Assembly (NCBI GenBank): GCA_007118195.1
Contig: SKSA01000159.1
Span: 1 to 6,291, forward strand
Direction: 5' to 3'
Length of the DNA stretch: 6,291 nucleotides
From: Anaerobacillus sp.
GTDB taxonomy: Bacteria > Bacillota > Bacilli > Bacillales > Anaerobacillaceae
Positions 1-6,032 of the stretch are shown here, piece after piece. The notes below the pieces were generated by a model that saw only the letters and a program-made list of their open reading frames with translations, was not told the origin of the DNA and ran no database searches. The position numbers and the translations under genes are program-made. Numbering within the stretch: position 1 is the first letter of the stretch; every line of letters starts with the position of its first letter.

Positions 1-811
1 AATTAAAACTTTTTACGGGTAAGTCGAATTTTGGGATGTCCTCAATCGCCACTTTCTTAACATACTTGATGTAGTTTAATTTTGTATAAATTTTAACTAA
101 CGTCTTTTCACGACCTTTCATAGTTGATAAATTGAGTTTTTGCGATTCCTTTAGAAGCTTTTCAACTTCTATAAAAAGGAGCGGATAGTGTGGCTGTAGC
201 TGTTTTTTGTATTGTTTACAAAGCTGTTCTTCTATATAAGATAAGAAAAATAGTTTAGTTAATAAAAATAAGGCATGTTCATTTTCGTATGGCGATAAAT
301 CTCGAATTGCGCTCCATTGTACAGCGTTTTTTAAAATATCGGTAGCTAAAAGTTGCTCTCTTTCGGAAATACGGTAGCCATCTTTTTTTAATCGTTTTGC
401 TATATGAATTTCCTCTAATGTTTGTTGCATGTCATCAATAAATATCTGAACTGTATCAGGAGTATCCTCGCTATATAAAAACCGAAAAAAACGATCTTTT
501 TCTATTAAGAGGATTTTCTCAAGTTCTTGAGCGATCGCAATATCTAAAAGTTCATTCGTATATTCTTCCAAATCTTTTCTTCCAATAACGATGATCGCCT
601 TTTCTTTATCAAATAACGTGGTTGTTACATCACCATAATCACTAGAAATCGGGTGCAAATCACCGTTAATAATAATAATCGTTTCTTTTTTTACTGCTTC
701 TAAATACTTTTCATACGTTTTTTCAGAAACAAAGAGCTCGTCTGTTTCTTCATTTTTCGAAATGTAATAGGGAATTGTAAAGCTAAAAACTGGTTCAGGC
801 TGGTTGAGCAA
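1..811 (-). CDS. Hypothetical protein, 5' part only (runs off left edge)
   Basis: I do not recognise this protein. The minus strand is open from 811 to the window edge, giving 270 residues with no stop. The composition looks like real coding sequence: a soluble, charged alpha/beta pattern with no signal peptide or membrane segment. A beta-rich N-terminal part (strand-like IIIING at 45-50 and AIIVIG at 72-77) is followed by a long, mostly helical part rich in Lys, Glu and Leu. The chosen start is TTG at 811-809, with AAGGA ten bases upstream (826-822). GTG at 820-818 is in frame but lies too close to that site. The frame stays open further upstream but has no ATG there and would run into the divergent gene at 944. 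A QELEK segment at 95-99 sits in a helix resembling a zinc-protease HExxH helix, but both histidines are missing. The reading frame is well supported; start and function are uncertain. Confidence 0.72.
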   Translation of the reverse strand, partial: MLNQPEPVFSFTIPYYISKNEETDELFVSEKTYEKYLEAVKKETIIIINGDLHPISSDYGDVTTTLFDKEKAIIVIGRKDLEEYTNELLDIAIAQELEKILLIEKDRFFRFLYSEDTPDTVQIFIDDMQQTLEEIHIAKRLKKDGYRISEREQLLATDILKNAVQWSAIRDLSPYENEHALFLLTKLFFLSYIEEQLCKQYKKQLQPHYPLLFIEVEKLLKESQKLNLSTMKGREKTLVKIYTKLNYIKYVKKVAIEDIPKFDLPVKSFN

Positions 812-927
812 TTGATTCACATCCTTATGTAGTCTCTTTATTCTTGTATAACCAATTTTATTGATTAAATAACGAGTAGTTAAAGAATACCCTCTTTTAT
901 GGTAAACTACGTTAGGAAGTAAGAAAA

Positions 928-935
928 GAGGGGAG
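928..935 (+). promoter_or_regulatory. Ribosome binding site deciding a TTG start
   Basis: GAGGGGAG lies eight bases before the TTG at 944. It is the evidence that this rare start codon is used. Confidence 0.75.
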
Positions 936-943
936 AATAAGTT

Positions 944-1294
944 TTGATTTTTTCTGAGCAAATAATAAATACTATATATACAGAAACAAAGGCATTGTTA
1001 AGTGGTGTATTAATAAAAAAGGAAGACCTTTTGGAAGAGATCAATGTTTTTGAACTTACAATGAAGCAAGTGAAAAAGCATCCGTGGCAACAGCTTTCGA
1101 TTGAAAAGGCAGAGCGTGACACGAAAAGTGTTTTATATAATAACATACAAACCTCTTACGTGGGAGATGACCCGGAGGAAGATTATAAAGAAGTAATTGT
1201 TTGGCGGATTGCCGACATGCTTTACGTAACAGCAGCCGTCGATCACGACCCTAGTTATGCGTTAAAATGGGATGTCGTTGTTTTTAACGGTTAA
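944..1294 (+). CDS. Hypothetical protein, 116 aa, first gene of the trmB cluster
   Basis: The function is unknown and I recognise no family. The start is a TTG at 944 with a strong ribosome binding site, GAGGGGAG at 928-935, exactly eight bases before it. The product is small, soluble and acidic, with no signal peptide or membrane segment. The first 70 residues look helical and amphipathic. An acidic turn (DDPEED, 75-80) separates them from a hydrophobic, strand-rich C-terminal third with aromatic residues (VIVWRIADMLYV at 84-95, then KWDVVVFNG at the end). It ends 46 bases before trmB on the same strand, with no terminator between, so the two are probably cotranscribed. It occupies the position held in B. 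subtilis, as I remember it, by ytzH, but it is longer and I see no clear resemblance. A weak sigma-A-like promoter (TTGATT at 861-866, 16-base spacer, AAGAAT at 883-888) may serve it. Confidence 0.8.
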   Translation: MIFSEQIINTIYTETKALLSGVLIKKEDLLEEINVFELTMKQVKKHPWQQLSIEKAERDTKSVLYNNIQTSYVGDDPEEDYKEVIVWRIADMLYVTAAVDHDPSYALKWDVVVFNG

Positions 1295-1340
1295 GTGAGC
1301 ATTTAGATAAAGAAATTAATGTAAGTGAGGTAAAAAGATT

Positions 1341-1982
1341 ATGAGACTAAGAAACAAACCAGGGGCATCAGAAGCACTATTAAATGAACCAAGTATTGTT
1401 ATTCAAAATCCAGAAACACATAAAGGGAAGTGGCATGAACTATTTGGAAATGACAATCCGATCCACATTGAAGTTGGTACTGGTAAAGGTCAATTTTTGA
1501 CGGGTATGTCACAACTACACCCTAATATCAATTATATTGGTGTTGAAAAATATGACAGTGTCATCATAACCGCTCTAGAGCGCATTAAAGAAGGAGGGAT
1601 GCCGAATTTTAAACTATTAAATGAAGATGTCATTCATTTGACGAATTATTTCTCTTCTGGAGAAATCGAACGAGTTTATATTAATTTTACTGATCCGTGG
1701 CCGAAAAACCGCCACGAAAAGCGACGTCTGACTCATGAAGGGTTTTTAAAGATGTATGATCAAGTAATGCCTAAAAACGGTGAAATTCACTTTAAAACGG
1801 ATAATCAAGGATTATTTGAGTATTCTTTACATAGTTTTTCGAAATATGGAATGATCCTGAACAATGTTAGTTTAGATCTTCACAACAGTGATATTGAAGG
1901 TAACATTATGACAGAATATGAAGAAAAATTTTCAGCTAAGGGAATGAGAATTTATCGCTGTGAAGCTCAATTTCGGGGGTAG
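1341..1982 (+). CDS. trmB: tRNA (guanine-N7-)-methyltransferase TrmB
   Basis: TrmB transfers a methyl group from S-adenosylmethionine to N7 of guanosine 46 in the variable loop of many tRNAs; it is a cytosolic enzyme. The 213-residue product has the full family pattern: the SAM-binding glycine loop EVGTGKG at 44-50, the acidic residue E69 in GVEKYD after the second strand, NEDV at 94-97 near the adenine site, the hallmark [13 protein letters not shown] at 118-130 which contacts tRNA, FKTDN at 151-155, and TEYEEKF at 191-197 used in guanine recognition. To my knowledge 213 residues equals the length of B. subtilis TrmB (YtmQ). The ATG at 1341 follows AAGTGAGGT (1323-1331) by nine bases. It lies 46 bases after the hypothetical gene and 67 bases before ytnP, all on one strand and probably in one transcript. 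Nothing is missing or disrupted. Confidence 0.97.
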   Translation: MRLRNKPGASEALLNEPSIVIQNPETHKGKWHELFGNDNPIHIEVGTGKGQFLTGMSQLHPNINYIGVEKYDSVIITALERIKEGGMPNFKLLNEDVIHLTNYFSSGEIERVYINFTDPWPKNRHEKRRLTHEGFLKMYDQVMPKNGEIHFKTDNQGLFEYSLHSFSKYGMILNNVSLDLHNSDIEGNIMTEYEEKFSAKGMRIYRCEAQFRG

Positions 1983-2038
1983 TTGGATAGTTTGTTGGTT
2001 AGGGGTTCGTTTTGTATTTAAATAACTAAGTCAAGTGG

Positions 2039-2044
2039 GGGAGG
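2039..2044 (+). promoter_or_regulatory. Ribosome binding site of ytnP
   Basis: GGGAGG, part of a longer G-rich run at 2037-2045, lies five bases before ATG 2050. It covers the region of the in-frame GTG at 2035 and so fixes the start at 2050. Confidence 0.75.
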
Positions 2045-2049
2045 AAACT

Positions 2050-2895
2050 ATGGAACAATTAAAAGTGGGAGAGATCAACTTTACGTGGTTAAATGGGGGC
2101 GTTACTCATATGGATGGGGGAGCAATGTTTGGTGTTGTTCCAAAGCCACTGTGGGAACGAAAGTATCCTCATAATGAAAATAACCAAATTGAACTTCGTA
2201 CGGACCCAATATTAATTCAAGTTGATGGTAAGAATATCTTAATTGAAGCTGGTATTGGTAATAATAAATTTTCCGATAAGCAAAAAAGAAATTATGGAAT
2301 TACTGAAGAATCAATGCTTGAAGCAAACTTAAAGGAATTAGAACTTTCAACAAGCGATATTGATTATGTACTCATGACTCATATGCATTTTGATCATGCT
2401 AGTGGTATAGCGAAATGGCAAGGTGAGGAGCTAGTTCCTACTTTTGAAAACGCCACAGTCATTGTAAGTGAAATTGAATGGGATGAATTAAAAAATCCTA
2501 ATGTTCGCTCGCGAAATACGTATTGGGAACAAAACTGGAAACCGATTCAACACCAAGTTCAAACATTTAAGAATACGTTTGAAGTTGTCCCAGGTGTAGA
2601 GATACATCATACAGGTGGTCATAGTAATGGTCATAGTATCATCAAAATAGAACGAGCAGGAGAACTATTTATTCATATGGCTGATATAATGCCGACTCAT
2701 GCTCATCAAAATCCACTTTGGGTTCTTGCTTATGACGATTATCCACTCGATTCAATTTTTGCAAAAGAAAAGTTGGTAAAGGAAGGCTTAGAGCAAGAAG
2801 CGTGGTTTATTTTTTATCACGACTATAAGTACCGCGCGTTAAAATGGAGTAAAGATGGTAAAGAAGTTACGAAAGAAGTGTTAAGAGAAAGATAG
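2050..2895 (+). CDS. ytnP: YtnP-type quorum-quenching lactonase (metallo-beta-lactamase fold)
   Basis: This is a dinuclear zinc hydrolase of the metallo-beta-lactamase superfamily. B. subtilis YtnP opens the lactone ring of N-acyl-homoserine lactones and can block Streptomyces signalling; the natural substrate here is inferred from that. Visible ligands are HMHFDH at 111-116 (H111, H113, D115, H116), H191 in GGHSNGH, the bridging D212 in MADIMPTH, and H257 in FYHD, in the order and spacing expected for an active enzyme. There is no signal peptide, so it is probably cytosolic. The ATG at 2050 is chosen because GGGAGG (2039-2044) lies five bases before it; it gives 281 residues, matching YtnP as I remember it. 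An in-frame GTG at 2035 overlaps that binding site and is rejected. It is the last gene of the 944-2895 cluster. A very weak internal promoter is possible (TTGTTG 1992-1997, 17-base spacer, TATTTA 2015-2020). The specific YtnP assignment rather than another lactonase is likely, not certain. Confidence 0.9.
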   Translation: MEQLKVGEINFTWLNGGVTHMDGGAMFGVVPKPLWERKYPHNENNQIELRTDPILIQVDGKNILIEAGIGNNKFSDKQKRNYGITEESMLEANLKELELSTSDIDYVLMTHMHFDHASGIAKWQGEELVPTFENATVIVSEIEWDELKNPNVRSRNTYWEQNWKPIQHQVQTFKNTFEVVPGVEIHHTGGHSNGHSIIKIERAGELFIHMADIMPTHAHQNPLWVLAYDDYPLDSIFAKEKLVKEGLEQEAWFIFYHDYKYRALKWSKDGKEVTKEVLRER

Positions 2896-2933
2896 AGGCT
2901 GTCCGACAAGTGTCAGTTTATTAAAAATAGACG

Positions 2934-2965
2934 TAAGAGCCGATTATATAGCATAACGGCTCTTA
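2934..2965 (+). terminator. Rho-independent terminator after ytnP
   Basis: TAAGAGCCG (2934-2942) pairs perfectly with CGGCTCTTA (2957-2965) around a 14-base loop. TTTTCGTTTT follows on the plus strand. It lies 39 bases after the ytnP stop and separates that cluster from proC. Confidence 0.85.
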
Positions 2966-3019
2966 TTTTCGTTTTAAATTGTTTTGTTACCGCTTTCCTT
3001 CACTATCTGAGCTATATAG

Positions 3020-3072
3020 TCACGACTTTCTTTAAACATGTTGTGATCATGCTAATTTACGTGTTAGCATGA
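3020..3072 (+). promoter_or_regulatory. Two adjacent inverted repeats in the proC upstream region
   Basis: TCACGAC (3020-3026) can pair with GTTGTGA (3040-3046) using one G-U pair. Directly after it, TCATGCTAA (3047-3055) pairs perfectly with TTAGCATGA (3064-3072) around TTTACGTG. Neither is followed by a T run, so they are not terminators. They end 17 bases before the proC ribosome binding region, where they could be an operator or a structured leader. The core T-box sequence (AGGGTGG...ACCGCG), which I recall controls some Bacillus proline genes, is not present. I found no convincing promoter hexamers between 2966 and 3104. Confidence 0.35.
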
Positions 3073-3090
3073 ATGGCATGAGTAAAAAGT

Positions 3091-3096
3091 GGAGGG
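3091..3096 (+). promoter_or_regulatory. Ribosome binding site of proC
   Basis: GGAGGG with an eight-base gap to ATG 3105. It selects this start over the in-frame ATGs at 3069 and 3078. Confidence 0.75.
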
Positions 3097-3104
3097 ACAA
3101 TAAT

Positions 3105-3944
3105 ATGTTAACGAATGAAATGATCGCCTTTATTGGAGCGGGTTCAATGGCTGAGGCAATGATTGCTGGACTAGTAAAAAACAAGATTGTTGCTCCTGAA
3201 CAAATCATAGTAACGAATAAAAGTAATAGAGAACGTAGAGAAGAACTACAAAACAAATATGGAGTATTAGCAACAGAAAATCTTGATTATGTCGTCAAGG
3301 AAGCAGGTATTGTTATTTTGGCGATGAAACCAAAGGATATTGGTTCTGTAACCAAAAAGCTTCGCGGCCAAGTAACGGAAAAACACGTACTAATGAGTGT
3401 GTTGGCTGGGATTAGCACACCATTTTTAGAAGAAGAATTAGAAATTGAAATTCCTGTGATTAGAGTGATGCCGAACACCTCGAGCATGGTTGGTGCTTCA
3501 GCTACAGCTATTACTGGAGGAAATTTTGTAACCATGCCACAAATTTGGATGGCTAAACAATTATTATCTGCAATCGGTGAGGTGTATGTCATTGATGAAG
3601 AAGAGATGGATGTTTTTACAGGGGTTGCAGGGAGTGGACCTGCATATTTCTATAAACTTGTCGAGCACTTACAAAAGGCCGCTGAAGAAGGTGGGTTAGA
3701 CCCGGCAATATCTAAGGAAGTAGCCGTACAAACCATAGTAGGAGCAGCGAAAATGCTAGAAGAAACGAAAGTAACACCTGAAACGTTAAGAAAAAATGTA
3801 ACATCTCCTAACGGGACCACAGAAGCTGGCTTAAAGGCGTTAGAAAAAGCTGGCGGCTGTACGGCGATTGAGACTGCAGTAAAGCATGCCGCTCACCGTT
3901 CGAAAGAACTTCGATCTGAGTTTGAGGTTGTTAGTATTAAATAA
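3105..3944 (+). CDS. proC: Pyrroline-5-carboxylate reductase
   Basis: This enzyme reduces 1-pyrroline-5-carboxylate to L-proline with NAD(P)H, the last step of proline synthesis in the cytosol. The 279-residue product is full length for the family. It has the N-terminal Rossmann loop GAGSMAEA (11-18), MKPKD (74-78) and VMPNT (121-125) in the dinucleotide domain, then the helical dimerisation domain with GVAGSGPAYFYK (173-184), and the family signature TSPNGTTEAGL (233-243). The ATG at 3105 is preceded by GGAGGG (3091-3096) with an eight-base gap; in-frame ATGs at 3069 and 3078 lack such a site and would only add residues before the conserved fold. The gene stands alone between terminators at 2934-2965 and 3986-4016 and converges with ytzB. 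Bacillaceae often carry several paralogues (ProG, ProH, ProI and the ComER group). The conserved active-site motifs favour a true reductase, but I cannot tell which paralogue it matches. Confidence 0.95.
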   Translation: MLTNEMIAFIGAGSMAEAMIAGLVKNKIVAPEQIIVTNKSNRERREELQNKYGVLATENLDYVVKEAGIVILAMKPKDIGSVTKKLRGQVTEKHVLMSVLAGISTPFLEEELEIEIPVIRVMPNTSSMVGASATAITGGNFVTMPQIWMAKQLLSAIGEVYVIDEEEMDVFTGVAGSGPAYFYKLVEHLQKAAEEGGLDPAISKEVAVQTIVGAAKMLEETKVTPETLRKNVTSPNGTTEAGLKALEKAGGCTAIETAVKHAAHRSKELRSEFEVVSIK

Positions 3945-3970
3945 ACAGCGTCTAATTCACAGGAATTCCC

Positions 3971-4068
3971 TATAAACTGGAATCAAACTGCGTATTGAAG
4001 CGCTCAATGCGCAGTTATTTTCTATAAACAGGAAAAACCACGCGCATTGAAGCGCTCTATACACGGGA
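3971..4068. repeat. Imperfect 46-base direct repeat covering the proC terminator
   Basis: The segment 3971-4016 recurs at 4023-4068, offset by 52 bases, without gaps and with about 32 of 46 positions identical. Both copies begin TATAAAC and share the 12-base core ATTGAAGCGCTC (3994-4005 and 4046-4057). The first copy forms a good terminator. In the second the outer arms no longer pair well, leaving only GCGC(ATTGAA)GCGC. This looks like an old local duplication in which one hairpin has decayed. Read on the minus strand, the second copy is followed by a short T run (GTGGTTTTT), so it might weakly terminate ytzB. Confidence 0.6.
3986..4022 (+). terminator. Rho-independent terminator after proC
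   Basis: AACTGCG (3986-3992) pairs with CGCAGTT (4010-4016); a T-G pair and ATTG/CAAT extend this to a 12-pair stem around the loop AAGCGCT (3998-4004). ATTTTCT follows. It lies 41 bases after the proC stop. Confidence 0.85.
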
Positions 4069-4082
4069 CATGTTAAACTATT

Positions 4083-4394
4083 TTAATCTTGTGAAGTAAG
4101 TTCTAAAATTACTCCTGTTTCGCCATCGACGATAAAATCAAACTGATAAAATTCACCTTCCATTGTACAAGAAATTCCACCACGGTAAACTTTGTAATTA
4201 ATAAATTTTCTCTCGTAGTCTTCGGGGATCATATGTATCCACGAACCTTCTATTGCCCCTTGTTGTCCGACCTTTCTCTTAACAATACGCAAAGCTTTTT
4301 CCGGTGAGATAAGTTCTTTAGATAATTGTTCTTTTAGGACCGTTCCAGCTAAAAGACCAACACCGACTCCAACTAAAAATCTTTTCAAGCTCAT
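4083..4394 (-). CDS. ytzB: YtzB-like membrane-anchored PepSY-domain protein
   Basis: This small protein has an N-terminal hydrophobic segment (about residues 6-20, glycine-rich, after K4 and R5) that should act as a membrane anchor or uncleaved signal, followed by a PepSY-type domain. The PepSY features are a helix with ISPEKALRIVKRKV (29-42), then strands ending in YQFDFIVDGETGVILEL (83-99), where the DGxTGxI pattern is characteristic. PepSY domains are thought to bind or inhibit peptidases; the role here is unknown. The start is ATG 4394-4392, with AAGGAAGAGGTG (4412-4401) six bases before it, giving 103 residues, close to the B. subtilis YtzB length as I recall it. An upstream in-frame ATG at 4424 would add ten residues (MNFVKEEVLF) encoded across this binding site and is rejected. 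It converges with proC and is divergent from ytoP, which it also neighbours in B. subtilis. Confidence 0.87.
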   Translation of the reverse strand: MSLKRFLVGVGVGLLAGTVLKEQLSKELISPEKALRIVKRKVGQQGAIEGSWIHMIPEDYERKFINYKVYRGGISCTMEGEFYQFDFIVDGETGVILELTSQD

Positions 4395-4400
4395 AAAAAG

Positions 4401-4412
4401 CACCTCTTCCTT
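4401..4412 (-). promoter_or_regulatory. Ribosome binding site of ytzB
   Basis: AAGGAAGAGGTG on the minus strand with a six-base gap to ATG 4394. It decides against the longer reading from 4424. Confidence 0.7.
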
Positions 4413-4640
4413 AACAAAGTTCAAAACTTTTTATACATTAAGAAGCGATAAATTTTTTCATAAAAGCTGTGAATCAATGATGTTAAAAATTTAAAGTCTT
4501 AAGTATAAGTGCAACAACGCTTCTGTGTTCGCCTGAAGGCTTAACAGTCACGAGTTTTCTTTTATATTTATTATAGTTAAATTTTCCGGAAATATATACT
4601 AAAACAAGATAAAATAGAAAGCTATTGGAAAAAATGAAGA
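4413..4640. other. AT-rich intergenic stretch between divergent ytzB and ytoP
   Basis: No gene is visible here on either strand. Small structures are a GCC-TGAA-GGC hairpin at 4531-4540, a widely spaced inverted pair AGAAGCG (4441-4447) and CGCTTCT (4518-4524), and a ten-base palindrome TTTCCGGAAA at 4583-4592. A minus-strand TATAAT occurs at 4575-4570, but there is no -35 hexamer at the proper distance and it would leave a leader of about 170 bases, so the ytzB promoter is not located with confidence. Confidence 0.4.
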
Positions 4641-4646
4641 GGATTA

Positions 4647-4676
4647 GTGGCAACATTCGCTAACATTCGTTAAAAT
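4647..4676 (+). promoter_or_regulatory. Likely sigma-A promoter of ytoP with a tandem repeat in its spacer
   Basis: GTGGCA (4647-4652, four of six consensus bases), an 18-base spacer and TAAAAT (4671-4676, five of six) form a plausible vegetative promoter. Transcription would start about 35 bases before the ATG. The spacer carries AACATTCG twice (4652-4659 and 4662-4669), one helical turn apart, directly against the -10 box. Confidence 0.5.
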
Positions 4677-4717
4677 AGACATGTACATAATATTACGGTA
4701 CCCGAAAGGAGTAAACG

Positions 4718-5791
4718 ATGAATCAAGAAACTTTACAGTTATTTAAAACATTAACAGAACTTCAAGGTGCACCAGGATTTGAACATAAAGTAAGAAAATT
4801 TGTACGTAGTGAGTTAGAGAAATATACGGATGAGATTATTCAAGATAACCTTGGAAGTATTTTTGGTGTGAAGCGAGGCGATGAAAAAGGACCAAAAGTA
4901 ATGGTTGCTGGACATATGGATGAAGTTGGGTTCATGGTAACGTCAATTTCAGACAAAGGCTTAATCCGATTTCAAACACTCGGTGGATGGTGGAGTCAAG
5001 TACTACTAGCACAACGTATGCAAATTATGACTGATAACGGTCCAGTTGTTGGTGTTGTTGGCTCAATACCACCACATTTACTTGACGAAGCAAAGCGTAA
5101 TAAGCCAATGGACATTAAAAATATGTTCATTGATATTGGCGCAGATGATAAAGAAGATGCTCTAAAAATCGGCATTAAGCCAGGGCAACAAATCGTACCG
5201 ATTTGCCCATTTACGCCAATGGCTAATGAAAAGAAGATTTTAGCGAAAGCATGGGACAACCGTTATGGAACAGGTCTTTCTATTGAACTTTTAAAAGAAC
5301 TTCAAGGTGAAAAAACGCCAAACATTTTATTCTCAGGTGCAACTGTACAAGAAGAAGTTGGATTAAGAGGAGCGCAAACTGCAGCGAACATGATACAGCC
5401 TGATATTTTCTTTGCCCTAGACGCAAGCCCTGCTAACGATGCAACAGGTGGTAAAGACGCATTTGGCCACTTAGGTAAAGGAGCACTTTTACGTATTTAT
5501 GATCGTACGATGGTAACACATCGTGGTATGCGTGAATTTATTTTAGATACTGCTGAAAGTAATAAAATTCCTTATCAATACTTTATTTCGCAAGGAGGAA
5601 CAGACGCAGGAAGAGTACACGTTTCTGGTGACGGTGTTCCATCAGCAGTCATTGGTATTTGCTCTCGATATATTCACACATCAGCATCTATTGTTCATGT
5701 CGACGATTATGCAGCGGCTAAAGAGTTAATCGTGAAGCTTGTAAAAACAACAGATAAAAATGCTGTTGAAACGATAAGAAATAACAGTTAA
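4718..5791 (+). CDS. ytoP: M42-family metallo-aminopeptidase (YtoP)
   Basis: M42 peptidases are cytosolic, dodecameric, tetrahedral (TET-type) aminopeptidases that trim N-terminal residues from short peptides; the exact residue preference of this one is not evident. The 357-residue product, equal to B. subtilis YtoP as I recall, has the complete dinuclear metal site: H66 in AGHMDEVGF with the paired D68, bridging D180 in AKAWDNRYG, the general base E212 and ligand E213 in [11 protein letters not shown]235 in ALDASPA, and H320 in RYIHTS. The N-terminal [10 protein letters not shown] (17-26) and the later GGTDAGR (293-299) are also typical. The PDZ-like insert domain lies between about residues 70 and 165. 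ATG 4718 follows AAAGGAG (4705-4711) by six bases. It is divergent from ytzB, has its own likely promoter, and is followed by a strong terminator, so it is probably transcribed alone. Related M42 proteins have been called endoglucanases or deblocking aminopeptidases; the peptidase call is preferred. Confidence 0.95.
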   Translation: MNQETLQLFKTLTELQGAPGFEHKVRKFVRSELEKYTDEIIQDNLGSIFGVKRGDEKGPKVMVAGHMDEVGFMVTSISDKGLIRFQTLGGWWSQVLLAQRMQIMTDNGPVVGVVGSIPPHLLDEAKRNKPMDIKNMFIDIGADDKEDALKIGIKPGQQIVPICPFTPMANEKKILAKAWDNRYGTGLSIELLKELQGEKTPNILFSGATVQEEVGLRGAQTAANMIQPDIFFALDASPANDATGGKDAFGHLGKGALLRIYDRTMVTHRGMREFILDTAESNKIPYQYFISQGGTDAGRVHVSGDGVPSAVIGICSRYIHTSASIVHVDDYAAAKELIVKLVKTTDKNAVETIRNNS

Positions 5792-5802
5792 TATAAGTGT
5801 AT

Positions 5803-5840
5803 AGGTGATTTATATCATCTAGCACAATTAATAAAATTGT
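5803..5840. repeat. Two small inverted repeats between the ytoP stop and its terminator
   Basis: AGGTGAT (5803-5809) pairs with ATCATCT (5814-5820) around TTAT using one G-U pair. ACAATT (5824-5829) pairs perfectly with AATTGT (5835-5840) around AATAA. With the terminator at 5851 this makes three hairpins in a row at the 3' end of the transcript, which could protect it from exonucleases. Confidence 0.4.
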
Positions 5841-5850
5841 AAAATGCGGA

Positions 5851-5887
5851 AAAACAGACTCGGAAGCCAGCCGAGTCTGTTTTGTTA
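5851..5887 (+). terminator. Strong terminator after ytoP, possibly bidirectional
   Basis: AAAACAGACTCGG (5851-5863) pairs perfectly over 13 bases with CCGAGTCTGTTTT (5871-5883) around the loop AAGCCAG. The stem has T runs on the 3' side of both strands. It lies 59 bases after the ytoP stop. Confidence 0.93.
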
Positions 5888-5941
5888 TAGCTAAATGTTG
5901 GGATACATTATTTAAAATAGAAAGATATTTTAAAAAATCTT

Positions 5942-5950
5942 TGCTATAAT
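5942..5950 (+). promoter_or_regulatory. Extended -10 promoter
   Basis: TGCTATAAT is a perfect TGn-TATAAT extended -10 element. The region 17 bases upstream (AAGATA, 5922-5927) does not resemble a -35 box, which extended -10 promoters can tolerate. Transcription would start near 5957 and run towards the long hairpin at 6033 and the gene at 6163. Confidence 0.5.
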
Positions 5951-5956
5951 TTGAAT

Positions 5957-6032
5957 AAAGTGATAATTTTAAATGTAAGGGTTTACCGTAATCCTACTAG
6001 TTTAATAACGTTTACGTGTTACTGCAATCGCG
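5957..6032 (+). promoter_or_regulatory. Candidate structured leader or small RNA body
   Basis: These 76 bases lie between the extended -10 promoter and the long terminator hairpin. They contain AGGGTT/AATCCT around TACCGT (within 5978-5995) and TAACGT/GTGTTA (6005-6020, with G-U pairs). I could not match the sequence to a riboswitch class known to me and saw no T-box. The only complementarity to the left arm of the following hairpin is the five-base TTTAC, present twice, against GTAAA at 6040-6044. A riboswitch, a protein-bound attenuator or a short independent RNA ending at 6092 are all possible. Confidence 0.3.

Noticed and set aside
887..907. Minus-strand GTTTAC...GGGTAT pair resembling a sigma-B promoter upstream of the 1-811 gene
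   Set aside because: The spacer is only nine bases, clearly shorter than the 12-15 expected for sigma-B promoters.
907..1146. Minus-strand open frame of 79 codons over the hypothetical gene at 944
   Set aside because: It lies antisense to a gene with a better ribosome binding site, has a Cys/Phe/Ser-rich composition typical of antisense frames, and has no binding site of its own.
2035..2049. GTG at 2035 as the ytnP start
   Set aside because: It overlaps the binding site serving ATG 2050, and only the shorter form gives the expected family length.
3069..3104. Upstream in-frame ATGs at 3069 and 3078 as proC starts
   Set aside because: Neither has a ribosome binding site, the first lies inside an inverted repeat, and the added residues are outside the conserved fold.
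2966..3104. A proline T-box riboswitch ahead of proC
   Set aside because: The conserved T-box core and the terminator/antiterminator pair are absent; only a chance TTACCGC is seen at 2987-2993.
3287..3592. Antisense open frame inside proC
   Set aside because: It is fully contained in a well-supported gene on the other strand and shows no start signal or recognisable motif; the same applies to the frames at 3047-3256 and 4996-5259.
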